A DNA stretch of 64,000 nucleotides. Origin: an uncultured Lachnospiraceae bacterium (GTDB lineage Bacteria; Bacillota; Clostridia; Lachnospirales; Lachnospiraceae). Shown piece after piece: positions 36,929 to 45,467 of the stretch. The notes below the pieces were generated by a model that worked only from the letters and a program-made list of their open reading frames with translations, was not told the DNA's origin and did no database searches. Position numbers and translations under genes: made by a program. The stretch is taken from NCBI GenBank assembly GCA_945919795.1, contig CAMEJJ010000019.1, positions 1-64,000 on the forward strand, written 5' to 3'. Position 1 is the first letter of the stretch, and every line of letters begins with the position of its first letter.

Positions 36929-36958
36929 ATTATAGTCATCCTTTGATTTTACAGTCAA
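36929..36958 (-). promoter_or_regulatory. Strong sigma-A promoter of ispG-polC
   Basis: TTGACT and TATAAT are separated by 18 nt on the minus strand. The leader to ispG is about 115 nt; I see no clear hairpin or riboswitch in it. Confidence 0.7.
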
Positions 36959-36999
36959 TACTTGAATCTTTCTTCCGAGTATGCTACAACCATTTAATC

Positions 37000-38076
37000 C
37001 TAATTCTCCGCTCCGTTCCTCCGCATTATGCTTCTCCCATAGATATCTTTTTCCACCATATCTTCTGTATTCTGTTCTTCTATTTCTGTCCGGATCCTGT
37101 CAGAATCCGGATTGTAATGATTCCCGATTTGTTTATTATAAACCGTAACGGTTTCAATCTTCTCTACATATCCTGCCTCTTTTGTGAAATTCCTGTATAC
37201 CTCAAATTTCATAAACAGAAGTCCCACAATCATTAATATAATCAACACCCCCTGCGATAGCGGTTTAGAAAATCCATGAATAAGAAAGCGACAGGTATCA
37301 CCAATCACATCATTACTCTTTTTTCTTTGATACGAAATACGCCCCTCCATCATAGAATTTTCCCATAAATCAAAATCCTGTAACATACGCATCGCATCCG
37401 CATAACCCTCCCGTGGATTTAAACGAACTGCCTTTTTCATGATTGCCTGGCATTCCTCTGACAACTGTCGCACGTCCGCCTTCCCATTTAACATGCCCTG
37501 CTGATAAGAACAGCCGGTTAGCATTTCATACATAATCAATCCCAGTGCATAAGTATCCCGAAAAGGTAACAACGCTCCCGCCGTTTCGCAATGATATGCC
37601 TTTGTTCCATGAACATCCATATGTTTTTCACCTTCAATGATCACCGAGCCAAAATCAATCAAATACACTTCTCCTTTTTCTGTAATCATAATATTTTCCG
37701 GCTTTAAATCCCCATAAATCCATTTTGGAGCATGACAATGAAACAACTGTAGAATATGCAAAATTTTCCTACCGATTGATAAAACTTCTTTTTCTGTAAA
37801 AACGTGTTTTGTCTTAAGTAATTGACGCAAATTCTGTCCCGGAATATATTCCATAAAAATATTCATCTTTTCATCATTTTTTATGCAATCAATTAAAAAA
37901 GGGATTCCGGGGGCTTTTAGTTCTTTTAACACCTGTAACTCTCTCTGACTTTCCTGTCCAACGTAAGGATAGGATTTCATGGCAAGCATTTCATCTGTAT
38001 TTGGGTTGCGCACCAGATAAACTTTTGCCCTGCTACCATGACCAATTTCCCGAACCAATTCATATTTTTCTGTCAT
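37000..38076 (-). CDS. Membrane-anchored Hanks-type Ser/Thr protein kinase
   Basis: A eukaryotic-like kinase with its catalytic domain in the cytoplasm and one membrane helix near 290-310, followed by a short outer tail without PASTA domains. The glycine loop is GHGSRAKVYLV, the Lys is in LAMKSY, and DFGS and the activation segment are visible. The catalytic loop reads IYGDLKPENI, so the usual His-Arg before Asp is replaced by Tyr-Gly. ATG 38076 with AAGGAGG is preferred over the track start 38118, which lies in the phosphatase end. It pairs with a PP2C gene. Confidence 0.9.
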   Translation of the reverse strand: MTEKYELVREIGHGSRAKVYLVRNPNTDEMLAMKSYPYVGQESQRELQVLKELKAPGIPFLIDCIKNDEKMNIFMEYIPGQNLRQLLKTKHVFTEKEVLSIGRKILHILQLFHCHAPKWIYGDLKPENIMITEKGEVYLIDFGSVIIEGEKHMDVHGTKAYHCETAGALLPFRDTYALGLIMYEMLTGCSYQQGMLNGKADVRQLSEECQAIMKKAVRLNPREGYADAMRMLQDFDLWENSMMEGRISYQRKKSNDVIGDTCRFLIHGFSKPLSQGVLIILMIVGLLFMKFEVYRNFTKEAGYVEKIETVTVYNKQIGNHYNPDSDRIRTEIEEQNTEDMVEKDIYGRSIMRRNGAEN

Positions 38077-38102
38077 ACAACTCCTCCTTATTCTGAAAAA
38101 TT

Positions 38103-38825
38103 CTATATTTTCATCCATACCGCTGAAATATTATCCGTTTCACCTCTTCGCAAGTTATCCGCTGCTAACTCTTTCAACCTGCGACTTATTCTTCCACTAT
38201 CAGTCATACTTTTGGTAGTAAGACACATCGACCAGATATTAGAATCAAACAAATTGGAAAAACCATCTGTACAAAGCACAAAGTTTTTGCAAGCTGTGAT
38301 GCCGTAATAAAAATCTGGTCTGTATTCTTTATTCAAGCCAAGACATCTTTGTAACCTATGTTCCACTGCATGATCGGTTGTCTTTTGTATGAACTGTGTC
38401 TTACCAAAAACAGAGCGTACAAAATAGATTCTGCTGTCACCCAGATGAAACAGAAAATAACATGCTCCATACAAAATAAGCATGGATACGGTGGTCCCCA
38501 TCCGTCCCATATGTTTCCGCATCATATGAAATAATTTCTGATTGATTTGATAAAAAGCAGAATTACCTTTTGTTCGAATGATGTTTCTCTTTTCATGAAA
38601 CTTATAATTATCATTCAAAAAAACAGGCAGCAATTCACGGTCAAACCAACAGTCTAAATATTGTACACATTCATATGAAGCCTGCTCACCGCATTCTTCA
38701 CCTCCCATTCCGTCACATACTACAGCCATCACAAGTTCTCCCTGCGCAAGCTTTGTACTACGCACTAAGAGTGCATCCTGATTATTTGGACGCAGACCGG
38801 ACTCATAGACATAACCAAATACCAT
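38103..38825 (-). CDS. PP2C-family Ser/Thr protein phosphatase
   Basis: A metal-dependent phosphatase that likely reverses the neighbouring kinase. Motifs RPNNQDALLV, VCDGMGGEECGEQAS, FHLGDSRIYF, LCTDGFSNL and the ending DNISAVW are all in place. The track start at 38948 lies in the promoter and leader; ATG 38825 with AAAGGA 8 nt upstream gives MVFGYVYESG and 240 aa, the normal PrpC-like length. The kinase ATG follows its stop by 26 nt. Confidence 0.92.
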   Translation of the reverse strand: MVFGYVYESGLRPNNQDALLVRSTKLAQGELVMAVVCDGMGGEECGEQASYECVQYLDCWFDRELLPVFLNDNYKFHEKRNIIRTKGNSAFYQINQKLFHMMRKHMGRMGTTVSMLILYGACYFLFHLGDSRIYFVRSVFGKTQFIQKTTDHAVEHRLQRCLGLNKEYRPDFYYGITACKNFVLCTDGFSNLFDSNIWSMCLTTKSMTDSGRISRRLKELAADNLRRGETDNISAVWMKI

Positions 38826-38843
38826 ATTCAGTTTCCTTTCTGT

Positions 38844-38888
38844 GAAAAAACACATCCGAAACGGATGGTTGCGGTACAGAACGTACCG
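38844..38888 (-). promoter_or_regulatory. Conditional-terminator-like leader of the PP2C-kinase operon
   Basis: Two hairpins follow the promoter: CGGTAC/GTACCG, then CATCCG-TTT-CGGATG followed by TGTTTTTT, a small intrinsic terminator 15-20 nt before the ribosome site. AAACGG upstream can instead pair with CCGTTT, which would break both hairpins and act as an antiterminator. Confidence 0.55.
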
Positions 38889-38904
38889 TTTATCAGATAA
38901 TGCT

Positions 38905-38933
38905 ATTATAGTCGTCTTTTTGTAAAAAAGCAA
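38905..38933 (-). promoter_or_regulatory. Sigma-A promoter of the PP2C-kinase operon
   Basis: TTGCTT and TATAAT are separated by 17 nt on the minus strand, with the predicted start near 38898. Confidence 0.65.
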
Positions 38934-38951
38934 TCCCCTAAAATACACATT

Positions 38952-38987
38952 TAAAAAAGCCGATTCCTATTGAGAACCGGCTTTTAC
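38952..38987 (-). terminator. Terminator after tsf
   Basis: AAAAGCCGGTTC pairs with GGAATCGGCTTTT (one mismatch or wobble), followed by a U-run, 70 nt after the tsf stop. Confidence 0.8.
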
Positions 38988-39055
38988 TTTTAACATATGT
39001 CTGAATTCATCAGCTTACTGACACTTCTTACTGGCATCTCTGCCATTTTCTTTCA

Positions 39056-39982
39056 TTAGCCAAGCTGAGCTGCAACTTCTGCAGCAAAGTCTTCGTTCTT
39101 TTTCTCCATACCTTCGCCAACTTCGAAACGAACGAATTTTGTTACAACTAAGTCTTTGTTAACAGATTCCAGATATTTTGCAACAGACTGTTTTCCGTCT
39201 TCTGCTTTTACATATACCTGATCCATTAATACAACTTCTTTTAACTGTTTGTTGATACGACCCATAACCATGCCGTCTTTTACCTTATCAGGTTTTGCAG
39301 CTTCTTTGGGATCGTTTTCAATCTGAGCTTTGATGATTTCTTTTTCATGATCGATATAAGACTGATCAACATCTTTGTCAGAAATGAACTGAGGATTTAA
39401 AGCAGCGATCTGCATTGCAATATTTGCCAAAGCTTCTTTTGCTGCATCATCAGATGCACCGTCAGCTGCAACTAAAACACCAATTCTTCCGCCACCGTGT
39501 AAGTAAGAAACAACCAAATCACCGGATACTTTTTCAAATCTTCTGATAGATAATTTTTCTCCGATAGTAGCAGTTTTTTCTACTAATACATCTTTTACGG
39601 TCTTGCTTGCATCTTCATTCCATGCTTCTGCAGCAAAAGCTTCAATATCCTGACCGTCTTTTCCTCCATTTAAGGAAGAAGCCAAAGCCTGTTTTGCAAC
39701 AGCTTCAACATAAGTCTGGAATACTTCATTTTTTGCAACGAAGTCTGTTTCTGAGTTAACTTCTACAACAGCTGCTGTATTGCCTTCAATTGCTGCACGG
39801 CAAATACCTTCTGCTGCAATTCTGCTTGCTTTTTTCTCAGCCTTAGCTGCACCGCTTTTTCTTAATACTTCAACAGCGGCATCCATATCACCATCGGTCT
39901 CGGTAAGGGCTTTTTTACATTCCATCATACCTGCACCGGTCATTTCTCTTAATTCTTTAACCATAGAAGCACTGATTGCCAT
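39056..39982 (-). CDS. tsf: Elongation factor Ts
   Basis: EF-Ts is the nucleotide exchange factor for EF-Tu. The N-terminal UBA-like domain starts MVKELREMTGAGMMECKKAL, and EVNSETDFVAKNE is the core signature. The 308 aa are normal. AGGAGG lies 8 nt before the ATG. It follows rpsB by 48 nt. Confidence 0.97.
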   Translation of the reverse strand: MAISASMVKELREMTGAGMMECKKALTETDGDMDAAVEVLRKSGAAKAEKKASRIAAEGICRAAIEGNTAAVVEVNSETDFVAKNEVFQTYVEAVAKQALASSLNGGKDGQDIEAFAAEAWNEDASKTVKDVLVEKTATIGEKLSIRRFEKVSGDLVVSYLHGGGRIGVLVAADGASDDAAKEALANIAMQIAALNPQFISDKDVDQSYIDHEKEIIKAQIENDPKEAAKPDKVKDGMVMGRINKQLKEVVLMDQVYVKAEDGKQSVAKYLESVNKDLVVTKFVRFEVGEGMEKKNEDFAAEVAAQLG

Positions 39983-40030
39983 GATTATATCCTCCTAATA
40001 TAAAATCGTAATCTGAAACACTATTAGCTA

Positions 40031-40792
40031 TTAAGCTTCTTCTGTTTCTACTGTTTCTTCTTCTGCTGCTTCAGCCATTTCTGCTAACTCTTCTGTTACA
40101 TCTGTAGCATCACCCTGTTTTGCTTCAATAACAGCATCAGCCATGGTAGAAACGATTAATTTTACGGCACGGATAGCATCATCGTTACCGGGAATAACAA
40201 AGTCAAGTTCTTCCGGATCACAGTTTGTATCAGCCATACCAACTAATGTAATTCCTAAAGCATGCGCTTCCTGAACACAAATTCTTTCTTTTTTCGGATC
40301 TACAACAAAAATACAATCGGGAATCTGAGTCATGTTCTTGATACCACCGATGTTTTTCTCTAATTTATCCCATTCTTTCTGTAACTGAGCAACTTCTTTT
40401 TTCGGTAATGCTTCAAAAGTACCGTCTGTTGCCATCTGTTCAATTGCACGTAATCTTTCGATACGAGACTGAATTGTCTTGAAGTTGGTTAACATACCGC
40501 CTAACCATCTTTCATTTACATAGAACATACCACAACGCTCTGCTTCTGTTTTAACAGCATCCTGAGCCTGTTTCTTTGTACCAACAAAAAGTACGGTACC
40601 GCCAGCTGAAACGATCTGGCTAATTGCCTGGTATGCTTCATCAACTTTACCTACAGATGTCTGTAAGTCGATGATATGGATTCCATTACGCTCTGTATAG
40701 ATGTAAGGAGCCATCTTAGGATTCCATCTTCTTGTCTGATGTCCGAAATGAACACCTGCTTCGAGTAACTGTTTCATTGAAATAACGCCCAT
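40031..40792 (-). CDS. rpsB: 30S ribosomal protein S2
   Basis: S2 binds late at the 30S head-body junction. The start [20 protein letters not shown] and [17 protein letters not shown] are typical, and the protein ends in an acidic Glu-rich tail. The track start at 40882 lies in the leader; ATG 40792 with GGAGGGA upstream gives 253 aa. It follows the fla/che operon as in B. subtilis. Confidence 0.96.
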   Translation of the reverse strand: MGVISMKQLLEAGVHFGHQTRRWNPKMAPYIYTERNGIHIIDLQTSVGKVDEAYQAISQIVSAGGTVLFVGTKKQAQDAVKTEAERCGMFYVNERWLGGMLTNFKTIQSRIERLRAIEQMATDGTFEALPKKEVAQLQKEWDKLEKNIGGIKNMTQIPDCIFVVDPKKERICVQEAHALGITLVGMADTNCDPEELDFVIPGNDDAIRAVKLIVSTMADAVIEAKQGDATDVTEELAEMAEAAEEETVETEEA

Positions 40793-40930
40793 TTTTATTC
40801 CCTCCATTTGGTTATTTTCTTCCGCATGCATCAACTCTCCTGCCACTTTGGCGTTAACAAAGCACCGGCATTTAATCCGCATACGTGTTTTTTGGGCAGA
40901 ATTATCCCGCCCGTTTTTTCACAACAGATT
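40793..40930 (-). ncRNA. Structured leader of rpsB
   Basis: The leader of about 135 nt contains GGGC/GCCC and nested GCC-CTTTG/CAAAG-GGC hairpins before the ribosome site. S2 autoregulation of rpsB leaders is known in other bacteria; whether this RNA binds S2 is inference. Confidence 0.35.
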
Positions 40931-40931
40931 G

Positions 40932-40960
40932 ATGATAACATAAAAAAAAGGCCGTTTCAA
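40932..40960 (-). promoter_or_regulatory. Putative rpsB promoter overlapping a terminator
   Basis: TTGAAA and TATCAT are separated by 17 nt. The -35 lies in the loop of the upstream terminator hairpin and the spacer is its U-run. Confidence 0.5.
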
Positions 40961-40978
40961 GCCTTTTTTTACTTTTTG
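40942..40978 (-). terminator. Terminator of the fla/che operon
   Basis: AAAAAAAGGC and GCCTTTTTTT form a 10-bp stem with an 8-nt loop, a few nt after the last gene of the run. Confidence 0.85.
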
Positions 40979-40983
40979 ATAGC

Positions 40984-41601
40984 TTAGTTCACTCTTTTTA
41001 CTAATGCTTCTGCTATTTCTTTCTCGTCAGCACCGGCATTGATTTCATGATTTCCGGTCGTCAGACGTTTATCATAACCATTTTGGCATAAATACCGGTC
41101 AAACTCTGCAGAATCTTCAATCACTCCCATTTCTTCCAAACGGTTTGCTACAGTTCTGGATCCGTCTCCACTGTAAATGGTTACAACATATCTTTTTTCT
41201 GCCGAATCTGCTTGATCCGATTTTACGGTTTCTGCATCTGATTTTGTTTTCTCCGGATTGTCGGTTTCTATTTCTTTTTCCGAATCTATTTGTGTAGAAC
41301 TGTTGGTTTCCGTTTCCTTTTCAGAATCTGTCTGCGTCGGATTATCTGTTTCTGCTTCCGGTTCTGTTTGCTGAGTTTCTTCTTGTTGAGCCACCTCGGA
41401 AATATCATTCACGGAAATTTCCTCTTCATTTCCCAAATCGGCCGATAAAACACTGCTTTCGAGCATTCCGAGTGATTTTGCTCGTTCCACAATTTCTGCA
41501 TCGGTCAGTGTTTCTTTCTGACCACCCTTTGTAAAACCCATCAAAAGAGCTGTAACTACGATCCCGATGCCAAGTCCGCGTAAGTAATATCTCATTCTCA
41601 T
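40984..41601 (-). CDS. Membrane protein with MltG N-terminal-like domain, no catalytic domain
   Basis: A 205-aa protein with one N-terminal membrane helix (about residues 8-22), an acidic Thr/Glu/Asp-rich linker with imperfect repeats (about 70-125), and a C-terminal VTIYSGDGSRTVANRLEEMG domain like the LysM-like N-terminal module of endolytic transglycosylase MltG. The catalytic YceG region is missing. A wall-binding role is possible. It ends the fla/che run; ribosome site AGGTGATG lies inside the upstream gene. Confidence 0.7.
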   Translation of the reverse strand: MRMRYYLRGLGIGIVVTALLMGFTKGGQKETLTDAEIVERAKSLGMLESSVLSADLGNEEEISVNDISEVAQQEETQQTEPEAETDNPTQTDSEKETETNSSTQIDSEKEIETDNPEKTKSDAETVKSDQADSAEKRYVVTIYSGDGSRTVANRLEEMGVIEDSAEFDRYLCQNGYDKRLTTGNHEINAGADEKEIAEALVKRVN

Positions 41602-41603
41602 AA

Positions 41604-42377
41604 TTACATCACCTCAAACAAATCAATCACCAGATTGACTTCTCCGACACCTAATCCCAGTTCTTTTGCGATTGCAATATTGGATTTTCCTTTTTTATGA
41701 AGTTCCAGAATGCGGTCATTATTATTGATACTCTCTGTTTCAGCATCTCCGATAACAGGCATGGATACTGGCTCAATAATTTTACCTGTCTTGGCACTCG
41801 TAGATTTTGATGTTTTTCTGGTTTTTTTAGGAGTTTGGGGTTCAATTACTTCCTTGACCAGATTAATGGTTTCAAACTGATTATCCACATCTTCATCCAT
41901 CGTTTGTTCCATCGTCTCTTCAGCCTTTGTCTCTTCCTGCAGCTGTTTTGTTACCAATTCAAGCTCTGTTTTGGTCTCTTTTGCCATAGCATTGGTTTTA
42001 TCTGCCTGTATCACAGTTTCTCTTAAGTTTTTCTGTTTATCATGAAGCATATCATACATAAACATGACTTCCTGATGATTTTTATTGATATCAGAAAGGA
42101 CAGTCTCGGAAAATTCAGAAACGGCAGTAATCTTTTCATTGGAAACCCGCTCTAAGGATCTCTCGGCTTTTTCCATCGCATATGTTATTGTCTCATCAAT
42201 GGTATCCTGAATCTGGTCTTTAGCATCTCTGATTTTCCCATCAACCATTTCATTAATTTTATCTTCAGAAAGCTTTACCGTTTCTTCGTCCGGTGTATAC
42301 ATTGTTTCCGGTACAATAAAACTTGCAATAAAAACTATGATACCCAATATCAGAAGCGCTATTTCCATTCCTGTCAT
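41604..42377 (-). CDS. DUF6115/SwrB-like membrane protein
   Basis: A 257-aa protein with one N-terminal membrane helix (about 4-21), a long coiled coil (about 35-170) and a C-terminal HTH-like motif, ILELHKKGKSNIAIAKELG, with GVGEVNLVIDLF. Its place between fliA and rpsB equals that of swrB in B. subtilis, a membrane protein that activates flagellar basal-body assembly, and the layout is similar. I infer a related role; homology was not tested. Confidence 0.7.
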   Translation of the reverse strand: MTGMEIALLILGIIVFIASFIVPETMYTPDEETVKLSEDKINEMVDGKIRDAKDQIQDTIDETITYAMEKAERSLERVSNEKITAVSEFSETVLSDINKNHQEVMFMYDMLHDKQKNLRETVIQADKTNAMAKETKTELELVTKQLQEETKAEETMEQTMDEDVDNQFETINLVKEVIEPQTPKKTRKTSKSTSAKTGKIIEPVSMPVIGDAETESINNNDRILELHKKGKSNIAIAKELGLGVGEVNLVIDLFEVM

Positions 42378-42400
42378 TTTCTTATCTCCGTTTCCTGTAA

Positions 42401-42718
42401 CTAAACAGACATATCAAAGTGGGAAGTACCTTTTAATATCACTTTCCCATCGCTTTGAGGCTGTTGTTTTTTTCGATGACTTCCCCCGTCACCGGCATAT
42501 GTATTGCTGCCTTTTTCTCTGGCATCCGCACGATTTTCACTTTTATTTGAATCATCGCCCTTTTGAATCTGATTGGCTTTCTGATCCTCTTTTTTTACAG
42601 ACTGAAGCTGATAATTCGCCTGATCCACATTGGCCTTCATATCCTCATTGTGTTTCATAGCGGAATAATCCTGCGTTCGCTGTATCGTTCCCTGAAATTC
42701 AATCATTCCAATTGCCAT
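42401..42718 (-). CDS. Hypothetical protein of the flagellar operon
   Basis: A 105-aa soluble protein, Gln/Lys/Asp-rich and probably disordered, with the start MAIGMIEFQGTIQRTQDYS. No family was recognised. It lies 12 nt after fapA with a strong AGGAGG site, and between flagellar-linked genes, so it is probably real and expressed with them. Function unknown. Confidence 0.75.
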   Translation of the reverse strand: MAIGMIEFQGTIQRTQDYSAMKHNEDMKANVDQANYQLQSVKKEDQKANQIQKGDDSNKSENRADAREKGSNTYAGDGGSHRKKQQPQSDGKVILKGTSHFDMSV

Positions 42719-42729
42719 ACAATGGCCTC

Positions 42730-44322
42730 CTAATAAGCAGTAACTTTAATATCTCCCCGGTCTTTGATAAAGCGGCAGAATTTAACCGGATTTTTTAATA
42801 CTAAAGAAGCATCTCCGATTGCAACTTTTGTACCGGCATATGCATCCTCAGATACGCAGACACAAGCCTGACCTTCGCTACTCATGGCGCTTTCCAACAC
42901 TTCAAGTTCACTACGGTCTTTTTCAACCGTTTCACTCAACTGTTGATTTGCAGCCGCTAACGATTTAACATACTTCATTTGATCAGGTGTGAATTTTTCT
43001 CCCTGTTTCAACTTAGTAGTCAGATTAACCAGTATCGGCTGTATCTGTCCAAGCTTTTTCTGCGATTCCATCAGTTCTTTCTGGAGTTGCTGATAACGAA
43101 GCTTGCTTTCGGGATCGACACCAACTTCAACTATGGTATCTGCACCCATCGGAGAACCTAATGTCTTACAACTGATTTTCTCTGTTGCACGTACAATTCC
43201 GCCGGCAATGAATCCTTTTTTTCCATCTACCAAAACATAGTTTCTGGCACTTACCGTAGAATGTATGATGGATTCCGACTCAATATACGCACCGGAAATA
43301 ATCGTGGCGTTTTCTGCAAATTTTAAAATAACACGTCCTCCGGCTTTTAAAATACCCTTTCCCATTCCATTCATGCCACGTGCAATAATGATATCACCAT
43401 CCGCTTCAATCGTAGCACCTTCAACGACACCTTTCACTTCCACATTGCCTTTTGCCTTAATGGCAAAACCGGCCTGAACATTGCCGTTTACCATGACACT
43501 GCCTTCCGACTCAATATTACCGGTCGCCGTACCGACATTTTCTACTTCATATACATCCGACACAAAAACCTTATCTTCAGTCAGACACACATGCCCATTG
43601 ATTAAGGAACGGATTTCACATCCGTCTTCAGATATTTCAATGTTATTTCCATATTTTAACGTCAGTTTCTTAATGGTGCGGGGCTTGATTATTTCCCCAT
43701 ATACCGTGGTGCCATTCTCACCGGGAACTTCTCTGGTCAGGCGGGCCAGAAGATCGCCTGTTTTACAATGATTTATCGTATTTAAATGGAAAAAATCGAC
43801 TGATCCATCCTCATTTCTGGTTGGTCTGGTACTTAAATCCGTATTAAAAAAATATTCAATGGAAGCATCCGTTCCATGAATCGGAGCCGTACCTCTTGCA
43901 AGTACAATATCTGCACAGTAATTTCTCTTTTGCATATATTGTTCCATTGCAGCTTCATCATATCCATATACAACTTTCTGAAATTTCAAATCACTGATGA
44001 TATCATCTTTTCTACCATAAGCTGCACCATTTGAGCTTGGCGGATAAAACCTTCCAACGACCTCCATACGGTCTTCCGAAACACGAACAGAAAGCATTTC
44101 CTGCTGCGGAAAACATGGTTTTGCGCACAATGGTACAATTACCTCTTTATCATAATTGGATGCAACCTGATATAACATTTTTAAATCTGCAATTTCAATC
44201 TTTTTTAAATGCAGATACTCCGTCAATTCGGCAATATTCAATTTTTCACCGCCATCCGTAGGTGGTACTAAACGGACAGCTGTACTGTTGCCATCGGCAA
44301 CCAACTGAAAATATGCATTCAT
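42730..44322 (-). CDS. FapA family (DUF342) protein
   Basis: A 530-aa DUF342/FapA protein. An N-terminal domain (about 1-170) is followed by a right-handed beta-helix-like repeat region (about 200-380, with IESEGSVMVNGNVQAGF-type turns resembling bactofilin) and a C-terminal coiled coil. Members are often called polymerase or flagellar assembly protein A, but their role is unclear. It follows fliA by 44 nt. Confidence 0.85.
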   Translation of the reverse strand: MNAYFQLVADGNSTAVRLVPPTDGGEKLNIAELTEYLHLKKIEIADLKMLYQVASNYDKEVIVPLCAKPCFPQQEMLSVRVSEDRMEVVGRFYPPSSNGAAYGRKDDIISDLKFQKVVYGYDEAAMEQYMQKRNYCADIVLARGTAPIHGTDASIEYFFNTDLSTRPTRNEDGSVDFFHLNTINHCKTGDLLARLTREVPGENGTTVYGEIIKPRTIKKLTLKYGNNIEISEDGCEIRSLINGHVCLTEDKVFVSDVYEVENVGTATGNIESEGSVMVNGNVQAGFAIKAKGNVEVKGVVEGATIEADGDIIIARGMNGMGKGILKAGGRVILKFAENATIISGAYIESESIIHSTVSARNYVLVDGKKGFIAGGIVRATEKISCKTLGSPMGADTIVEVGVDPESKLRYQQLQKELMESQKKLGQIQPILVNLTTKLKQGEKFTPDQMKYVKSLAAANQQLSETVEKDRSELEVLESAMSSEGQACVCVSEDAYAGTKVAIGDASLVLKNPVKFCRFIKDRGDIKVTAY

Positions 44323-44366
44323 CTACTCTCTCTCCACAATAAACCCCAAATTTGATGTAAGACATT

Positions 44367-45137
44367 TTATCTGTCTGATAAAATCCCCATATACTCTCCC
44401 ATTTTCGTTCTCATTTTAACCAAAGCCTTGGTATGTAACTGTGAAACTCTTGATTCGGAGACTTCCAAAACCTGGCTGATTTCTTTTAACGTCAAATCCT
44501 CATAATAATACAAAACAACAACTTTTCGTTCCTTTTCTGTAAGAACTTCCAGAGATTCCTTTAATTTTTCTTTTAATTCGACCTGTTCAACCACTTCTTC
44601 CGGCATTTCAAATCCGGCATTCCGACTTTTATCAGCAGCCAACTCCGGTCCACCCTGCTCAATATATTCATTCAGACTGACAACGCCGGTTATTTTCATC
44701 TGCGACTGCCAATCTGTATACTCATCATCCGAAATACCGAGTGCAGATGCAATTTCTTCATCCGTAGCAGCGCGGCCTTTTGTTGCTTCAATTTCCTTCA
44801 TGACCGTTTCAATCTTTTTTTGCCGCTGTCGTATGGTTCTTGGAATCCAATCCATTTTCCGGATTTGATCTAAGATAGCACCACGTATACGTAAGCTTGC
44901 ATATGTCTCAAATTTCACATCTTTCATCATATCAAACTTATCGATTGCATCAATCAGACCAAAAACACCGTATCCTACCAAATCATCATACTCAACATTA
45001 TATCCAAGATACATGCTCAGACGTCCGGCCACCAGTTTTACCAATGGCGCATATTCAATTATCAGTTTTTCTCTTAAATCAGGACTTTTCAAACGATGAT
45101 AGTCCTGCCAAAGTCTCTTCTTTCCTGCTTCGTCCAT
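44367..45137 (-). CDS. fliA: Flagellar sigma factor FliA/SigD
   Basis: The alternative sigma factor for late flagellar and chemotaxis genes. Regions 2, 3 and 4 are present: NVEYDDLVGYGVFGLIDAID in region 2, a KMDWIPRTIR segment in region 3 and a C-terminal HTH, LTLKEISQVLEVSESRVSQLH. ATG 45137 with GGAGGG is chosen over the TTG at 45161 (256 aa). In B. subtilis it sits at the same place, after cheD. Confidence 0.95.
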   Translation of the reverse strand: MDEAGKKRLWQDYHRLKSPDLREKLIIEYAPLVKLVAGRLSMYLGYNVEYDDLVGYGVFGLIDAIDKFDMMKDVKFETYASLRIRGAILDQIRKMDWIPRTIRQRQKKIETVMKEIEATKGRAATDEEIASALGISDDEYTDWQSQMKITGVVSLNEYIEQGGPELAADKSRNAGFEMPEEVVEQVELKEKLKESLEVLTEKERKVVVLYYYEDLTLKEISQVLEVSESRVSQLHTKALVKMRTKMGEYMGILSDR

Positions 45138-45193
45138 GAAAACCCTCCACGGATATAACAATTAAGAAACCAAACAATACTCCGTTTCAATTG

Positions 45194-45466
45194 TCACATA
45201 TCCTGTTCCTCTGGCACAGTTTCCTTCTCAATAACCGCACCATCTTCATCCTCGGCATTTGCCTCTTCATTTGCTTCTTCATTTTCACGGTCAAACCGGT
45301 CAATGACACTCACAACAATCCTTCCAATGGCATAAAACACAACCAGTGAAGCCAAAAGAATCCATAAAAATTTAATCAATTCATAATTCTTAATATACAA
45401 AATAATGCTTACAACCGCACCGGCTATCAGCATAAGAATCAAAGGGAACCTTTTTTTATTATTCAT
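45194..45466 (-). CDS. Small membrane protein between cheD and fliA
   Basis: A 90-aa protein with two membrane helices (about 7-24 and 31-52) and an acidic cytoplasmic tail. No known family was recognised. Clean AAGGTGA ribosome site and its place inside the fla/che operon support expression. It has no B. subtilis counterpart between cheD and sigD. Confidence 0.72.
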   Translation of the reverse strand: MNNKKRFPLILMLIAGAVVSIILYIKNYELIKFLWILLASLVVFYAIGRIVVSVIDRFDRENEEANEEANAEDEDGAVIEKETVPEEQDM

Positions 45467-45467
45467 A

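Noticed and set aside
38826-38948. N-terminal extension of the PP2C phosphatase in the ORF track
   Set aside because: It covers the promoter and leader terminator, and the PP2C fold starts at MVFGYVYESG.
40793-40882. N-terminal extension of rpsB in the ORF track
   Set aside because: It contains the ribosome site and leader hairpins, and S2 proteins start at [13 protein letters not shown]-like sequence.
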